A stretch of DNA of 64,000 nt from Heloderma charlesbogerti (GCA_026122225.1 JANEZZ010001900.1:806001-870000); one strand, 5' to 3'. Shown: positions 8,163 to 20,465, counted from the stretch's first letter. Notes: generated by a model not told the origin, from the letters alone. Translations and numbers: made by a program.

Positions 8163-8506
8163 GACCGGAAGTTACATGGGGAATCCCCGCAAAGGGCTTT
8201 ATCTTTTTTACAAAAATAAATAGGCATTTTCCCTATGACCTGAGGCTTACAGAGACCGACGGCGGGTGTGCGAAAAGGATTTTTTGGTGGTACTTATGGA
8301 ATTATTTATGTACGTTTGGGGAGCCGAAAAACTGGGGGAATCCAGGGCATGCGGACAGTGGAACGAGGTGGCCCTTGGCTCTGCGAATTCCTTGCGGAGT
8401 GGAGCCACTCTGCAAGGATTCCATGGGGCAGAACGGATCACCTCCCCCCCCCCAGATTCCCTACTGGAACAGATGGTGGGGAATCCATACACCCCTACTT
8501 TTAGGA

Positions 8507-8854
8507 CAGGGGTGGGGAACCTCTTTCAGTCTTAGGGCCAAATTCAATTTCAGTGAAGCTTTTGGGGGCTGCATTCCAGTGGTGGGTGGGGCTGAAGGCA
8601 AAAGGGGTAGGGCCAAAGATACAAAAAAAAAACCCCCACCCAAGCATCTTTTAGCTTAAAGCTCCTACTGCCAGTAAGTAAACCCTCAGAGAGGCATTTC
8701 AATCTTTTAGAATGACTGCATGAAAGCCAGGAAAACACCAAATGATTGGTAGTTGGGGAAAAGGGGGTGGAGCCAGGGGAAGGAGGCATGGCAGCGATCT
8801 GGGGAACACCAAGAGAGCTGGATTTGGCCCCCAGGCCTGAGGTTCCCCACATTG
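8507..8854. mobile_element. hAT MITE, CAGGGGTGGGGAACC family
   Basis: Starts CAGGGGTGGGGAACCTCTTT, followed by AGGGCCAAATTCAATTTC and the family-typical GGGGCTGAAGGCAAAAGG, and ends GGCCTGAGGTTCCCCACATTG. It begins two bases after the level 1 target duplication. Other copies are at 16311, 39821 and 63323. Its own duplication is not recognisable and the right tip is altered. Confidence 0.75.
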
Positions 8855-9666
8855 CAGAGCCTTAGGCAACTCAAAGTTCATCATGGATCCTTGCGACTCT
8901 TCTTGTTGCATACTTGAAAAGTTCCAGCTGCATTGGAGAGGAACTGGAGTCTATGATCCTGTACCACTGCTTTACCATAAAAAATTGATAGGGCCCTTTT
9001 AAATAATTTCACTACAGCAACTTTTAAAAGTAGTTCTGTGGACAAAGACAGTCCCATAGTTTTACAGTTTGATTGTCAGTCTGGGTACTATAGGTAATAT
9101 GCAGAGAACCTTGCTTTCTCTAGCAGGATAAGTAAGATTTTTTTAAACTTAGAATTCCTTGCTTGGCACTGAGGAACACAGTGGAAATTTCCATCATTAC
9201 ACATTCAGATTTATTACCGCAATAAAAAAAAATCTACAAACCTGCATTTAATGAAAATCGGGATTCATGTGTTTGGAATAATTACAAAGAAGCCTCCAAA
9301 ACAAGCTGCAGGTTTTTCATTTCTGTTCAAGCCCTGTTCACTCCAGAACTCTAGATGCTGTCGTGTTCTTTAATGAACGTGCCTTCTATGGGCTTGTACT
9401 ATTAGAAAAATACAACTCTAGCCCCTTACAAATGTTAGATTCAATTATAAAAAAATCTGTCAGTTCAAGACCGGAGTTAAGGCTATCTCATGTTGGCTCA
9501 AGCACCACAAAGCCAGGAAACTGGACGCTAAGGCTGATGCCTTAACTGCCATGCCCTGTGATCAGTAATGATGTTGTGCAATGTCACAAATGGTGGTTAT
9601 AGCAGCAACTCAACGGGTAGCTTTTACGCCCCTTTAATGAATGTGTGGAAGAGGGAGGTCAGGATT
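8855..9666. other. No gene recognised
   Basis: About 0.8 kb of unique-looking AT-rich sequence with no supported coding, RNA or repeat feature. Confidence 0.4.
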
Positions 9667-9674
9667 GTGTAAGC

Positions 9675-10104
9675 CAGGGCTGTCAGAGGAATCCATCTGG
9701 TGGCTCGGCCCCCCAGAGTCCAGCTCGCTTGTGCGCGAGCTGGCCTGACTTGACCTGTGTTGAGTCGGGCCAGTTCACAGATTTCTGCCATCACCGTTGC
9801 CAGCTGCTCTGCACAACTCTCCCACTCAAGAGAGCTGTGCAGAGAGGCCAGCAGGCAATGGCAGCGGCAGGGAGGGAAGATGCTGTGGGGCTGCAATTGC
9901 TAGCCGCCAGCCGTCACTGTGTGCAAGTGTCTACTTCTCCCTGCCAGGGCCCCATCATGGAGAAGGAGACACTTGTGCACAGTGACCGGTGGCAGCACTG
10001 GCAGGCAATTCCCTGATTTGGAGAAACAGCTCACTGAGCCGTGGGCTCTGGGGAAATCCAGCAAGGCCAAAGAGGCCTGGATTTCCCTGTGACGGCCATC
10101 CCTA
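9675..10104. mobile_element. hAT MITE, CAGGGCTGTCAGAGG type
   Basis: Starts CAGGGCTGTCAGAGGAATCC and ends GTGACGGCCATCCCTA. The 8-bp duplication is GTGTAAGC (9667-9674) and GTGCAAGC (10105-10112), one transition. The 430-bp interior includes a GCTCGCTTGTGCGCGAGC palindrome. No coding capacity. Confidence 0.88.
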
Positions 10105-10112
10105 GTGCAAGC

Positions 10113-12181
10113 CAGACCATGCATTCCTGAAAATGACTGAAAATAACAGTAAGGCCGCTACTCATACAACTGTTTTCCTGTCCATGTGATTGGGCTCCCT
10201 ACTTTTTCAAGTGTCCTGACTATGCAGAGCGATCCCTGTGTATGCAGTTGTTTGCACAAGGACTCTGTTCAGACCTTATGATGAAATGCAGTCTAACTCC
10301 AGTCTGTGACACTTTCCCATGTTTCCACCCATAATTTCTTCAGCTTTGTTTCCTCAGTAACCTGTGATTAAAAACAAACAAACATGTGTTTAAATACATA
10401 CTTGTATTTAAATGTCTATTTCCTTTCAAAATAGTTATTTCAATGCATTTTCCTCTTCAAATATGTATTTAAATGCATATTTGGCCAAGTTTAAATAGCC
10501 AAAACTTGCATCACAATATTTGGATAAATGCAAAACTTGGTGGCAAAGACTGAATTCTTGAAGCATTCCTAAGATATACTGAAATGCTGAAATTCAGTCT
10601 GCCATGCCACCGTTTGAGGCACAATCTCTGTCAAGAGCAATTTGTTAACCCTACCCTATCCTGAGAATGAAGGGGAGAGAGAAAGAAGAATAGAATTACA
10701 TTTGCCCTCTGTATGAACAGAAAGCTTTTCCTATGTAGGTTTCTCCTCATGCTTTAATATAGGTATAACAAAGAGATCAAATACTTGCAGAATAGAGTGT
10801 GGCATGGCAATGTTTGTGCTCAGAACGTCAGCTGAAGTCCGACCTTAACAAACCTGCAGCACAATCATTTCCATCTGGTATCAGTAGGGAGACGGCTTGC
10901 TAGCCATCAGCCCACCATTTACAAGACTGAACCGCATCCCAGGATGTGAAGATGCCAAAGAGAGAGAGAGAGATGATTTCTGGCAGGCCCAGCCCCACGC
11001 AGTGGGAAGAGTGAAGCAGAAACCTCGGGTGACGGATGCTGGGGCGTGGACAGTGCTGGCCAAGTGTTGGAGACGGAGGTGTGTGTGCCACACAGCTTGC
11101 ACCGCACCTTCTAAGCTAGCCTGCTGCCCTCAGGTGCAGTGGAGGATGCAGTCGTGTTGCCAGTCTTGAAGGAAGCTTCAAGTGCAATTCAGATTTGCCT
11201 GGAAGGGGGAGGGGGCACTGTTTTGGGCTGGCCCTGATTTCTGGAAGCCTCAGAGAATAGTAACTCACTCCCCACTTGAAAGGGTTTCTTGGGCAAGAGG
11301 TGAACGTTCCAGTGAGATAAGCTATTGCATAGTGCTGAAGGCTTATAGGCCTCAACTTTTAAGAGTATAAGTCGATTAGATCCTACCAGCAAAAGTGATG
11401 CATGAGGAATACCACGTTTTTGTTAACACTTTATTTCTACGCCTCACAACACTGACCTCACACACTGGGGTCTCTGAAGCTGATGGTGTGATATGTGAAT
11501 GCTGATACCTCTCAATAAACACTGGGCAGCTGTATAATTGGACGTGGACCATCGTTCCTGATTTCATGAGGGAGTGTTCCCAGCTGAGCAGTTCATATTC
11601 AGTTGTATAATACAATTGTATATGAAGTGCTCAACAGGGGACAATTCCAGTCAAAATATCTCATGTTTATCGAGGGTCAGCTGCTTTCATCTGTCACAAA
11701 TTGACTTAAAAAGATCAATTCACATCAAACTTTCACTGGTCTGTCAGAAACAGACGATGAAATTAGGCTTCTTCCAGCTGAATGATACTTAGAAGTTAGA
11801 ACTTGTTTGCCAGTGAAGTATTAATAAATCACTGTATGTAAAACACATGAGACTGAGAATAATGTTACATTCACACTAGTGCTGAGTTGAAAAGGCATTT
11901 GACAAATATTTTTGTACTCATAAGAAGATCCCTTATCGGATCGTTTCGGACAGTGGACAACCAGGTGCCTATCAGAAGCCCACAACCAGGACATGAGGGC
12001 AGTAGTCATCTCCCACTCATATTCCCCATCAACTGGAAGCTTTTCTACACAAAACTATTGATCTGCTATATCTGCTTTCGGTTCCATCACAGAATTGAGT
12101 CCAAAGAGCATTTTCTTTCCTGTTTTTCCACTACATAGCCTCTAGGTGGCATTGTGGCCTAGCAGAATAGCGCAATGACAC
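10113..12181. other. No gene recognised
   Basis: About 2 kb of unique-looking sequence. It has a run of TTTAAATGCATATTT-like AT-rich motifs at about 10380-10490 and a short GA run at 10961-10972. No exon or RNA gene could be supported. Confidence 0.4.
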
Positions 12182-12192
12182 AAGTGGAAAAG

Positions 12193-12426
12193 CCAGTCTG
12201 GTATAGTGGCTAGAGTGCTGGATTGGGAGTCAGGAGATCTGGGTTCTAGTCCCCACCTGGCCAAGGAAGCTCTCTGGGTCACTTTGGGCCAGTTACAGAC
12301 CCTCAGCTGAACCTGACTCACAGGGTTGTTATTGTGAGGATAAATTGGAGAGGAGGAGGATTATGACCACCACCTTCCATTCCTCAGGGCAGAAAAAAAG
12401 GCAGGATATAAATGTAACAAATAAAT
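12193..12426 (+). mobile_element. tRNA-derived SINE with target duplication
   Basis: tRNA-like head (GGTATAGTGGCTAGAGTGC, GATCTGGGTTCTAGTCCCCA as box B region), then CTCACAGGGTTGTTATTGTG and a GGCAGGATATAAATG tail with an ATAAATAA end. The flanks AAGTGGAAAAG (12182-12192) and AAGTGGAAAAAG (12427-12438) are a target duplication. Same family as 15247, 15886, 21836 and 27781. Confidence 0.88.
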
Positions 12427-12438
12427 AAGTGGAAAAAG

Positions 12439-12629
12439 CATTTTCTTTTGCTTTTATAAATAAGACCACATTTTCCCTGCTGTAAAAAAAACTTGCCGAA
12501 AGTGGTATTTAAAAACAGAAATGAAATTGGAGGGTCATGATGTTGACTAAAGAACCTAGAAACAACCATGAGTAGGGAATGACAACTGCACAATAAATGT
12601 CTCATGTAGAAAAGCTCTATTGAGAGGCA
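12439..12629. other. No feature recognised
   Basis: Short unique stretch between a SINE and a CR1 remnant. Confidence 0.4.
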
Positions 12630-13275
12630 TGCTACCTGTTCCTGGAGGTAATATATATAAGCCCCTATGCCTAGCAGCCAATAATTGTCTTGTTTTGAAG
12701 GAATTTGTCTAATCCTCTTTTAAAACAAATTCCACAGTTTAACTATGCTCTGTGTGAAGACGTATTTCCATTTGTCTGCCCTGAATCGCCCACCATTCAG
12801 CTTGATTGAATGAACTCAGATTCTAGTATTATGAGAGAGAGAAAATCTCCTCTGTCTCTGCTTTCTTCTCACTATCCATAATTTTATAAACATCTTTGAG
12901 GTTGCGTACCACTCACTTTTTTCTAAACTAAAAATCCCCAAATGTTATTACCTTTCTTTCTTGCTGCACCCCCTAGTCATTTTGGTTTCCCTTTTCTGCG
13001 ACTTTTCCAGCTCTACAATATCCTTTTTAAGGTGCTGCAACCAGAAGTATACACAGTATTCCAAGTGTGGATGAACTATAGGTTTGTCTAAAGGCATTAT
13101 GATACTGGGAGTTTTATTTTCAGGCCCTTTATTAATGATCCCTAGCATGGCATTTGTCTTTTTCACAGATGCCCCACACTGGGCCAGTGTTTCTTTCAGC
13201 TATCCACCACAACCCCGAGATCCCTTTCCTGATGAGTCACTCCTGGCTCAGACCCCATCAGTATATATGTGAAAC
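12630..13275 (-). pseudogene. CR1-clade LINE remnant
   Basis: Antisense CR1-like sequence. On the minus strand 13166-12948 reads a typical CR1 RT C-terminal phrase including HPHLEYCVYFW, LKKDIVELEKSQKR and a diverged ATKM-like motif. The plus strand shows the familiar antisense wording CTCTACAATATCCTTTTTAAG, CACAGTATTCCAAG and CTAGCATGGCATTTG. Both ends are lost and the frame is broken. A second small piece is at 56290-56365. Confidence 0.8.
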
Positions 13276-15246
13276 TGTGTGTGTGGGGGGGAGAGAGCGA
13301 TTGCCTGATATTTTGTGTATCACATAGGGGTGGGGGAGTTCTTCCTGTTGAGGTTGTTGTTTTTTAAAAAATGGGTTAGCCTAATTCGCACCTCCCAGAA
13401 CTGAATGGGGAAATGGATGCAATTTGTGGTTGGAAATCTGTACTTGTCCATATTTCCTTGTGATGCATTCCACAAAAGAAAGAAAAAACATGTTTGACAA
13501 CATGGATATATTTCAAAAATGTGTAAAATAGCTACATTTTTTTCTAAATATATTTCTAAATGTACACAAATACACTTTAGTCAATGGGGCATGCATCCAT
13601 GAATGTGTTCATTTGAAAAAATGTGCACAAACATATGTATGGTTTTTTTCTGTTAAAAAAAATTGCATGGCATAGACGTGAAGGTGGGAAAAGGAAGAAG
13701 TCAGCCGAAATAGACATGACAGAACCACCTATCCATGGCATCTCTTTATAGTTGCTTACATTGAGCCACATTTGCCATTTTATTGCCCATTCAGCCAGTT
13801 TGAAGAGATGGTTTTGCTTTGAGAGATTTTACTTCCCAGAGATATGCTGGAATTTGGCTTGTGATAATAAAACATCACAAAAGCTATTTGCATATATTTT
13901 TTAAAGTGCTTAAGTTACAGTTACAAGTTTAAACTTCGAAGCCTAGTTGTGCAAAGTAAGCCCAGTCACACAGCACTTAAGTCTCAGCAGTCCCAGACTG
14001 TAAACCAACACTTGCTCTCACAAACATTCAATTTATGTACATGAAAGGAATGATCCATCACACATTCATCTCAACAATATTCTTGTACACCTGCCAAAAG
14101 CCAAATACATTCATTAAATCTGTAGAGGAATATATGCAAGGGGAAAACAATGATCAGTCATAAGGGGGGGGGGGAGCCAGACCTTTTTCTGTATAGATAT
14201 ACCCACTGGTAATAGCACTGCATAGTAACGGTCTACCGACATCCTGCTGTGAATAAAGAGGTGCCAAAGTGCTCCCACTGCCCCAATCATTTGAAACAAC
14301 TTCAATAAATCGAAGCATTTCAAATTTGTTTTTGTTCTTCAACAATAAGAACGTTTTTCTTTTCACTAAAGTTGGTTGCCCCTGAGAGATTAATATTTTG
14401 TCAGGTTTTGTTGATTATACTGTGTGTGCGTGTGTGTGTGAGAGAGAGAGGAGGGGGAGAGGGAGAGGGGGAGGGAGGGAGGGAGGGAGGGAGACAGAAT
14501 GAGAGGAAGAGAGAGAGAGACTTCAGTGGATGCTTTGTTCTGGAGTTTCCATGCCTAGATTCCATTTTGTTTGGATCTTTTCAGTTTCCTCCCACTAGGC
14601 CTGATAGAGCAGGGTAGTTTTTGTCCCCCCACCCCCTCGTCACTGTTAGCAATAGACACTCCTAAATTTTCTGGAACAGGATGTTAGGCTTCTGTTCACT
14701 GATCGATGTGCCATGGGTTCATGGTCATTTGTTCTCAGATCTCTTTTTAATAGGCAAGCATCCTCACTACATGAAAACAAAAATACCATGATCACTGGCA
14801 TCAGTCACGTCCTTGCTGGCAGCCTTGAAAGATGTGTCAGAACTTTCATGGTTGAATGGATGTGAGGCTTTCAATATCCTGTCAAAGGGTCCACTAGGTC
14901 AGGCCTGACTCAGACAGTAAGCAGAGCAGAGAATGTTGCACTGGCTTTCTGTGTTGTCGAAACCTTTTGCACGCACAGCATTCTTCCTTTTCTCTCTCTT
15001 TCTTGTGTGTGATTGCAGTGGAGGAGACAGAAAATTGCCTATAATGCATTCAAATAGATTTTGTTCTTTCTTTTCCCACAATTTGCTGATTATTGCAGCC
15101 TTTACTCTGATCACACTTTCCTAGAGAACTGGAGCTAATCAAAAGCTCGAGGAGGGGAAGGTTATAATAAAATAGGTCTTCTATCCAGCCGGCGGGCCGG
15201 CAGTGTCCCAAAGATACTCTTCCATACAGTGGTGTAATATGAGAGT
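13276..15246. other. No gene recognised; purine-rich tract inside
   Basis: About 2 kb of unique-looking sequence. It contains a GT-to-GA tract at 14420-14520 (GTGTGTG, then GAGAGAG, GGGA repeats, GAGAGAG), listed separately, and a run of ten G at about 14165. No coding or RNA feature supported. Confidence 0.4.
14418..14520. repeat. GT/GA/GGGA compound microsatellite
   Basis: Starts with alternating GT, then GA repeats, a run of GGGA units and GA repeats again. Strong purine strand asymmetry; mirror-symmetric parts could form triplex DNA. Confidence 0.85.
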
Positions 15247-15610
15247 CAACATGGTGTAGTGATTGGAGCTGGGGTAGGCAACTCAATGCCATCCAGATAA
15301 TTTAGACTACAACTCCCATAACACCCAACCATTGGCCATGCTACCTGGGGCTGATGGGAGTTATAGCCCAACATGTCTGGAGGGCATCAGGTTGCCTACC
15401 CCTGGGTTGGAGTTTCGGACTCGGGCCAGGGAGACCAAAGTTCAACTCTCCACTCAGCCATGAAGTTCACTGGGTGACCTTGAGTCACTCACACACCTTC
15501 AGCGTAACCTACCTGGCAGGGTCGCTGTGAGGATAAAATGAGGAGGACCATGTATGCCAACTAGAGCTCATTGGAGGAAAGGTGGGATATAAATGTAATA
15601 GATAGATAAA
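15247..15610 (+). mobile_element. tRNA SINE interrupted by a hAT MITE
   Basis: Head AACATGGTGTAGTGATTGGAG at 15248-15268 continues at 15405 (GGTTGGAGTTTCGGACTCGG), then ACCTACCTGGCAGGGTCGCTG, AAAGGTGGGATATAAATG and ATAGATAGATA. The MITE at 15269-15404 is inserted in the tRNA-like head and duplicates GATTGGAG/GGTTGGAG. Confidence 0.85.
15269..15404. mobile_element. Short foldback hAT MITE inside a SINE
   Basis: Starts CTGGGGTAGGCAACTCAATG and ends GGTTGCCTACCCCTG. The 8-bp duplication is GATTGGAG (15261-15268) and GGTTGGAG (15405-15412), one transition. The interior carries CAACTCCCATAACACCC and GCTGATGGGAGTT, giving a long hairpin. Same broad family as 21284, 22283, 22435, 45708 and 61745. 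Confidence 0.9.
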
Positions 15611-15885
15611 AATAAATGAAGGAATTGATCAAGAAATTGATGAACCCTACTGCCAATTAATACCGCAGCAAGAAAAATATTAGTTACTCTAAGGGTCTAT
15701 AGGAAGAGGCCATGTTTGGCAATAAAATGGGGAATGAAATTAAATTTTAAAAAGAAGGTCACCCCACAACTTTGGATGTAAAATGTCTATGTGCAATCAA
15801 ATGTGTCACAGCGCTCTGCCTCCCACTCTTGCTGTTTGAGGTGAGTTCATGTGGAGATACCTGAATTTACTAGAGGTCATTCCTA

Positions 15886-16136
15886 TTTATTTATTTATTT
15901 GTTTATTACATTTATATCCCACCTTTTTTCATCCTTGAAGAACCCAAGGAGGTGTATATAGTCCTCTTCCTCCTCCATTTTATCTTCACAACAACAACCC
16001 TGTGAGGTGGGTTGGGCTGAGAGTCTGTGACTGGCCCAAAGTCACCAAGTGAGCTTCCAAGGCTGATTGGGGACTAGAACCCAGATCTCCCGACTCCCTG
16101 CCCAACACTCTAGCCACTACACCACACTGGCTCTCT
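15886..16136 (-). mobile_element. tRNA-derived SINE
   Basis: Reverse-strand copy: TATTTATTTATTT tail, ACATTTATATCCCACCTTT, ACAACCCTGTGAGGTGGG, TGGGGACTAGAACCCAGATC and CACTCTAGCCACTACACCA (tRNA-like head). Target duplication not resolved. Confidence 0.88.
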
Positions 16137-16310
16137 ATTTGCCTGAGAGTAATGAAAATATAAATAAAGAATATTCTAACATATAGCCTGAGCTCTAGTT
16201 TGGCACTAGGTTGGGTTTAACAAAAATAACCTTCCTCAGTGAAATAGGTGACAACAGAATATATCCTAACTTGATTAGTGGTCTTTTAATCCAGCCCCAT
16301 CACTTTAAAG

Positions 16311-16632
16311 CTGGGTTGTTGAACCTCTTTCAGCCCTAGGGCCAAATTCAATTCTGGAAAAGCTCTCAGGGGGGCAATTCCAGTAATGGACAGGGCCAAG
16401 GGGGTAAGGCCAAATTTCCAACCCCCCCCCCACAAAAACACCCAGCATATTTCAGCTTAAAGCTCTTACTGACAGTAACTAAGCTTTAGGGGAGGCATTT
16501 CAACCTTTCAGAATGGACAAAGGCCAGGAAACCACCAAGCAATTGGTGGTTGTGGGGAAGGGGTTGGGGACACCTGGGGAACCCTGGAGGGCCAGATTTG
16601 CCTCCCCCTCAACCTTAGGTTCAAGACCCCTG
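16311..16632. mobile_element. hAT MITE, diverged CAGGGGTGGGGAACC family
   Basis: Starts CTGGGTTGTTGAACCTCTTT and ends CTTAGGTTCAAGACCCCTG. The 8-bp duplication is CTTTAAAG (16303-16310) and TTTTAAAG (16633-16640), one transition. Internal AGGGCCAAATTCAATTCTGG and GAGGCATTTCAACC match the copies at 8507 and 63323. Confidence 0.88.
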
Positions 16633-16640
16633 TTTTAAAG

Positions 16641-17484
16641 GGTCACATTATGCAGCTATCCCATGATTGAGTGAGGATGGAGCTGGGGTCCACCATGGTG
16701 GAAGACTCTGCCTACTGGCTCTTTCCCTGGCCTGAATACACAGTGCACCCATAAGCTGGACTGATACAGGGCTCCTTCAAGCTTATGTTCTGTGATCCTT
16801 CTGTATCTGTTGCCCTTCTGAAAGGAGGATACTTTATTCCAGTGTCTTTGGAGGCGTGGGCCCCACCACTTCCTTCATTCGGGTCTGACACTATCCTGGC
16901 TCTTCCATCTTTTTTCATTGTTGTTGAAGAGGAGGGGATGTGCTGCAGTCTGTGACTATGCATTATGTTAATGACATTGGCTTTAACTGAGCCCCCCCCC
17001 TTTTTTTAAATCCCTGCACAGGAGGTGTGTGGGGACATTTATGTATCCCTGTCAGTTTTTAAACTAATAACATTTTTTGGTTCAATATTCAACCATATTT
17101 GAGGAAAGGAATTGACTACAAAATCAAGAAGATACATTAACCTATATAAATGTCTGGCTGAATTTGTCCTTCAGAACATGTTCATAGGTGCTGCTTGGAT
17201 ACCACTCTTTCCATACGTAATGGTTAGGGGTGACAGGATAAGATTAGTAAAATCCACGTAAGAAAGCCCCTTGGTGTTTCCACCTTTCTTCCATGATAGA
17301 ACTCAAGATGGTGTGCATGGGGTTCCCAAGCTGTTTTCCATGGAGGCATTCACTAGGCCAAGACCACCTTAGGAAGATTCCTGTGTCATGTGCCTTCAGA
17401 CCATGGACCATCAGAAATGCAAACCCATTCCCTGGTCTGGTGAAAGTAATCCTTCTGCATAGGGTTTTGCTATTCCAAGCAGTG
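16641..17484. other. No gene recognised
   Basis: Unique-looking sequence without supported features. Confidence 0.4.
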
Positions 17485-17640
17485 GATGCTGCTGGGGGCT
17501 CTGATTGTGGTGGGGCTGTGGATCCATTCCAGGTTTCAGGCAGAACCAGCCAGAACTCTAAAGGACTTATCCAAGGTGCTGGCCCCTATCCCCAAAATAG
17601 GTTCAGGGCCTTGGTTCAACCTCCACTGATTCCAAGTATG
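17485..17640. repeat. Foldback repeat, GGCTCTGATT type
   Basis: Contains GGCTCTGATTGTGGTGGGGC and, downstream, GCACCTTGG in antisense form. The reverse complement of this region lines up with 61440-61535, so both belong to one dispersed repeat with complementary arms. Ends are not defined. Confidence 0.5.
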
Positions 17641-20214
17641 CAAAATGTTGCTGCAATGAGGAAAAGAACAAATACCCATGAATTCTATAACACCATGCAG
17701 CGCCTCGCCCTGTGCAGCAACTGGTGTAGCAGGCACTGTGCCACTCCCAGTCCAGCAGAAGGCAGGCATGCTTCTGCTTCTGCTGCACTTCTCTGGATGG
17801 AGCAATAATCTGCTGGGGTGTTTGAAGTTTCATAAACTGATCCAGGGAATGAAAATTCACTCAACAGCTTCCATTAGCAAGAATTAAAGCTACAATTATT
17901 TCATAAGCACAAAACCAGCAAGGATTAGAACGAATACAGTGGAAAATGGCATCACGTGCATAAAACCAAAAGTGCAACGAAAATGGTTTTGTACAAGTAA
18001 AACCTCTTTGGTTGTAATGAAAACCGTATATTAAATTTAACTGTGGCATAGGCAGGCAAGATGCTAGTAACAATGAAAAGTTGGTTTGACTCTGGAGCAT
18101 GTGTTTTCATTTAGCAATCAGCATCAATAATTGAATGTATGGCCATTAGGGACAATGCAGGGGCTTTCAAAAAAGCAAGAAGCATGTTCTTAATTTAAAA
18201 TTAGCTAAACTATATGGAGATTTAGAATTTACAGCATTATTTCAAGAAATGCAGTATAAAGATACAAATGGATTGGTATTCCATTGTGCTGTAAAAGATT
18301 CTGGAGTTTCCTTGCTTATTTTATTTATAGCATTCATATCCTGCATGTCTTCCCCCATGGGACTAAGGATCTCAGGCAGTCTTCCATCCAGGCTCTATCC
18401 AGACCCAGGCTTGATTAGCTTCAGCCAGGTTGCTACAACATGTGCCTTCAGAGTTCAGACCATGCTCTATGACTAGAGAGGGGGGATCCCAGGATGCCCA
18501 CACTTGATGAAATTCTCCAAACATCACTCCAAAGCTTGGTTCTCCTCATTTGTGACCTGATTTTCAGCTCATTTGAACAAGAAAAGTTGTGCCTTAAAAA
18601 AAAATAAAAATGCATTTTTAAAGTTGTCCATTTTGTGAAATGAATGCAAGTTTGGAATTTACAAACATTTTTGGAGAACATGTGCTCCTCCCATTCATGT
18701 TCAGGGATATGGAATATTTTCGAGTATTTTGCAAACTGAAACAAAATTCTCATGCACCCCTGTCTAGAACTAGTAGGGGTGTGTGTTTTTTCAAGCCTGC
18801 ATTCCTTGAAAGATTTGTTTTGCACACACTGATGCTGCTACAAGTCCAACGAACACAGGGACATAAGAATCATATTGCTCAGTCAGCCCAAGTTCTATTT
18901 ATCCAACATTTTGTTTCCGACACTAGCAGGAGTTTTACGCTAGGATTCAGGGAACAACTTTGTACAGGGAATACACAATCTCACAGAGAGTAATGTGATG
19001 TCAAAACATTGTACATTGCCTGTTGATTTGTCTGTATGTTGTTCTGAACACACAAGCATTTCTACTTTTTCAGTGTCATTCATAACAAGACAACCAACTG
19101 AGTCCTATGGTCAACCATAGGACAAAAGATATAAATCTGTATCTTGAAGCTACATTTCCCTCCTTTTTTTCTTTTTTGTTTAAAACTCTGGATTAGGTAT
19201 AGGGGTCCTGATCCAGATCTTAAAAGCCCCCTAGGATCCCTATCAATATCAAGGGGCCCTTCACCTACTCTAGAGTAACAGTGAAAAAAGACATAGTTGC
19301 TAGACACAGATTCAAAGCCATGTCTGTTTCGGCTGTAAGTTATAGAGCACGGGAGCGGGCAGTACAATCCCAGCTCCCATGCAAGGAGAGATCTTGTTCT
19401 ATGGCAGCCACTCTAAGCCAGACTTACTGTAAGCAAGACTTACCCTCTACATGGTGGCATCATCAGCCATTCCCATGGCTGCTGCACTGGCTCTCTGATG
19501 AAGATGGTGCCTGGGGTAATTTTGGCAGGCCTGCACAATTAACCCAACAAGCAATGGCAGACCACCAGAAGATTGATAAAGTATTATTAGGTTGAATATT
19601 TACACACACACACACACACACACTTCACAAGTCCATTAATCATCCTTGAACATGCGGAGGCATTTTTAGCACCCCTCAGGGATTCTTATATGATTTCTGT
19701 TAAGTTTTGGTGGGGCTGAGATAGGCTTACCGTTAATACAAGGCAGCTGAGGGATTTTTCAAGAGTTTACTTCTGTTTACAACAAAAGCTTTGCTGCCAT
19801 TTCAAGTAGCAGCAGGATGTCCCAACAGGAATGATGCTATGTCATCACACAGTGTCATTACCAGGGGCATGTTACCAAATATGGCTGCCCCCTTAACCCA
19901 AAAGAAAATATTTTTTTCAACCAGTCCCTCCCCTGCTCCCCCGAAATTATTTGCCAATACATTTGGCCCCGAAGTATGGTAAACCCGCTGGTTTTGGTGC
20001 CCACTTAGGGCCACAGAAATAGAGAATTGTCTAGCAAGCCACCATATCTACCTGGGGTGTTGTATTCATCACAGAAGGCCACACAACCTGTGCAGGCTTG
20101 GACAGGTAGCTTCAGAAAAGACTACAATATGGGAGCTTGTAGAAGTTAATGAAAGCAAGAGGTATTGTTCAGTTTTACTTGCCATGCATAGGATGCTAAT
20201 TCTGCGGTTGTGGT
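17641..20214. other. No gene recognised
   Basis: Mostly unique sequence. 18305-18475 resembles an antisense LINE tail (TTTATAGCATTCATATCCTG, CCCCCATGGGACTAAGG). A (CA)n run lies at 19601-19622. Possible but unproven hAT tips near 18755-18785 (CATGCACCCCTG and TAGGGGTGTG). No exon supported. Confidence 0.35.
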
Positions 20215-20465
20215 GTGAGCTAAAGCTGCACATAGAACAAGGCAGGTTATCTATGAATCAGGAAGTCTCCAGTTCCAATATCACCTCAGCCATGAGCTCA
20301 CTGGGTGGCCTTAGGACAGCTCCTCCCTCTCAGCCTCAGTTCTCCATCTGCAATATGGGAGACAAGAGTACTGATTTACCGTACAGGTTTGCTTAAAGAT
20401 TACACCTAGATTATGCATGTGAAGCCCTTTGAACATTTTAAAGCACAGTGTTAGGTATTATTAAA
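20215..20465 (+). mobile_element. Diverged MIR-like SINE
   Basis: Shows CCTCAGCCATGAGCTCACTGG, CTCTCAGCCTCAGTTCTCCA, TCTGCAATATGGGAGACAAG and a GAAGCCCTTTGAACATTTTA tail in MIR order. The tRNA head is poorly preserved. Confidence 0.6.

Larger units (their letters stand above)
5099..8497 (+). mobile_element. hAT nest, level 1 (outermost)
   Basis: Starts TAGGGATGTCAGAGAATTCC and ends CCATACACCCCTA, with a perfect 8-bp duplication CTTTTAGG at 5091-5098 and 8498-8505. With inner elements removed, 311 + 475 bp remain. The ends resemble HP-hAT, but it lacks the palindrome block and the subterminal GTAAGT motifs, so it is a related subfamily. A direct repeat of about 60 bp (AATAAATAGGCATTTTCCCT and flanks) lies at about 5305-5365 and 8192-8252, and a GGTGA/GGTCA minisatellite lies at 8039-8162. 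Confidence 0.9.

Noticed and set aside
14990..15017. Possible 3' splice site (pyrimidine tract, TTGCAG)
   Set aside because: The downstream frame is short and unsupported; such tracts are frequent in AT-rich intergenic DNA.
17293..17808. A 171-codon open frame
   Set aside because: No recognisable domain, and it overlaps the foldback repeat at 17485-17640; treated as chance.
18480..18785. Possible hAT tips (CATGCACCCCTG and TAGGGGTGTG)
   Set aside because: No matching 8-bp duplication and no clear partner end for either tip.
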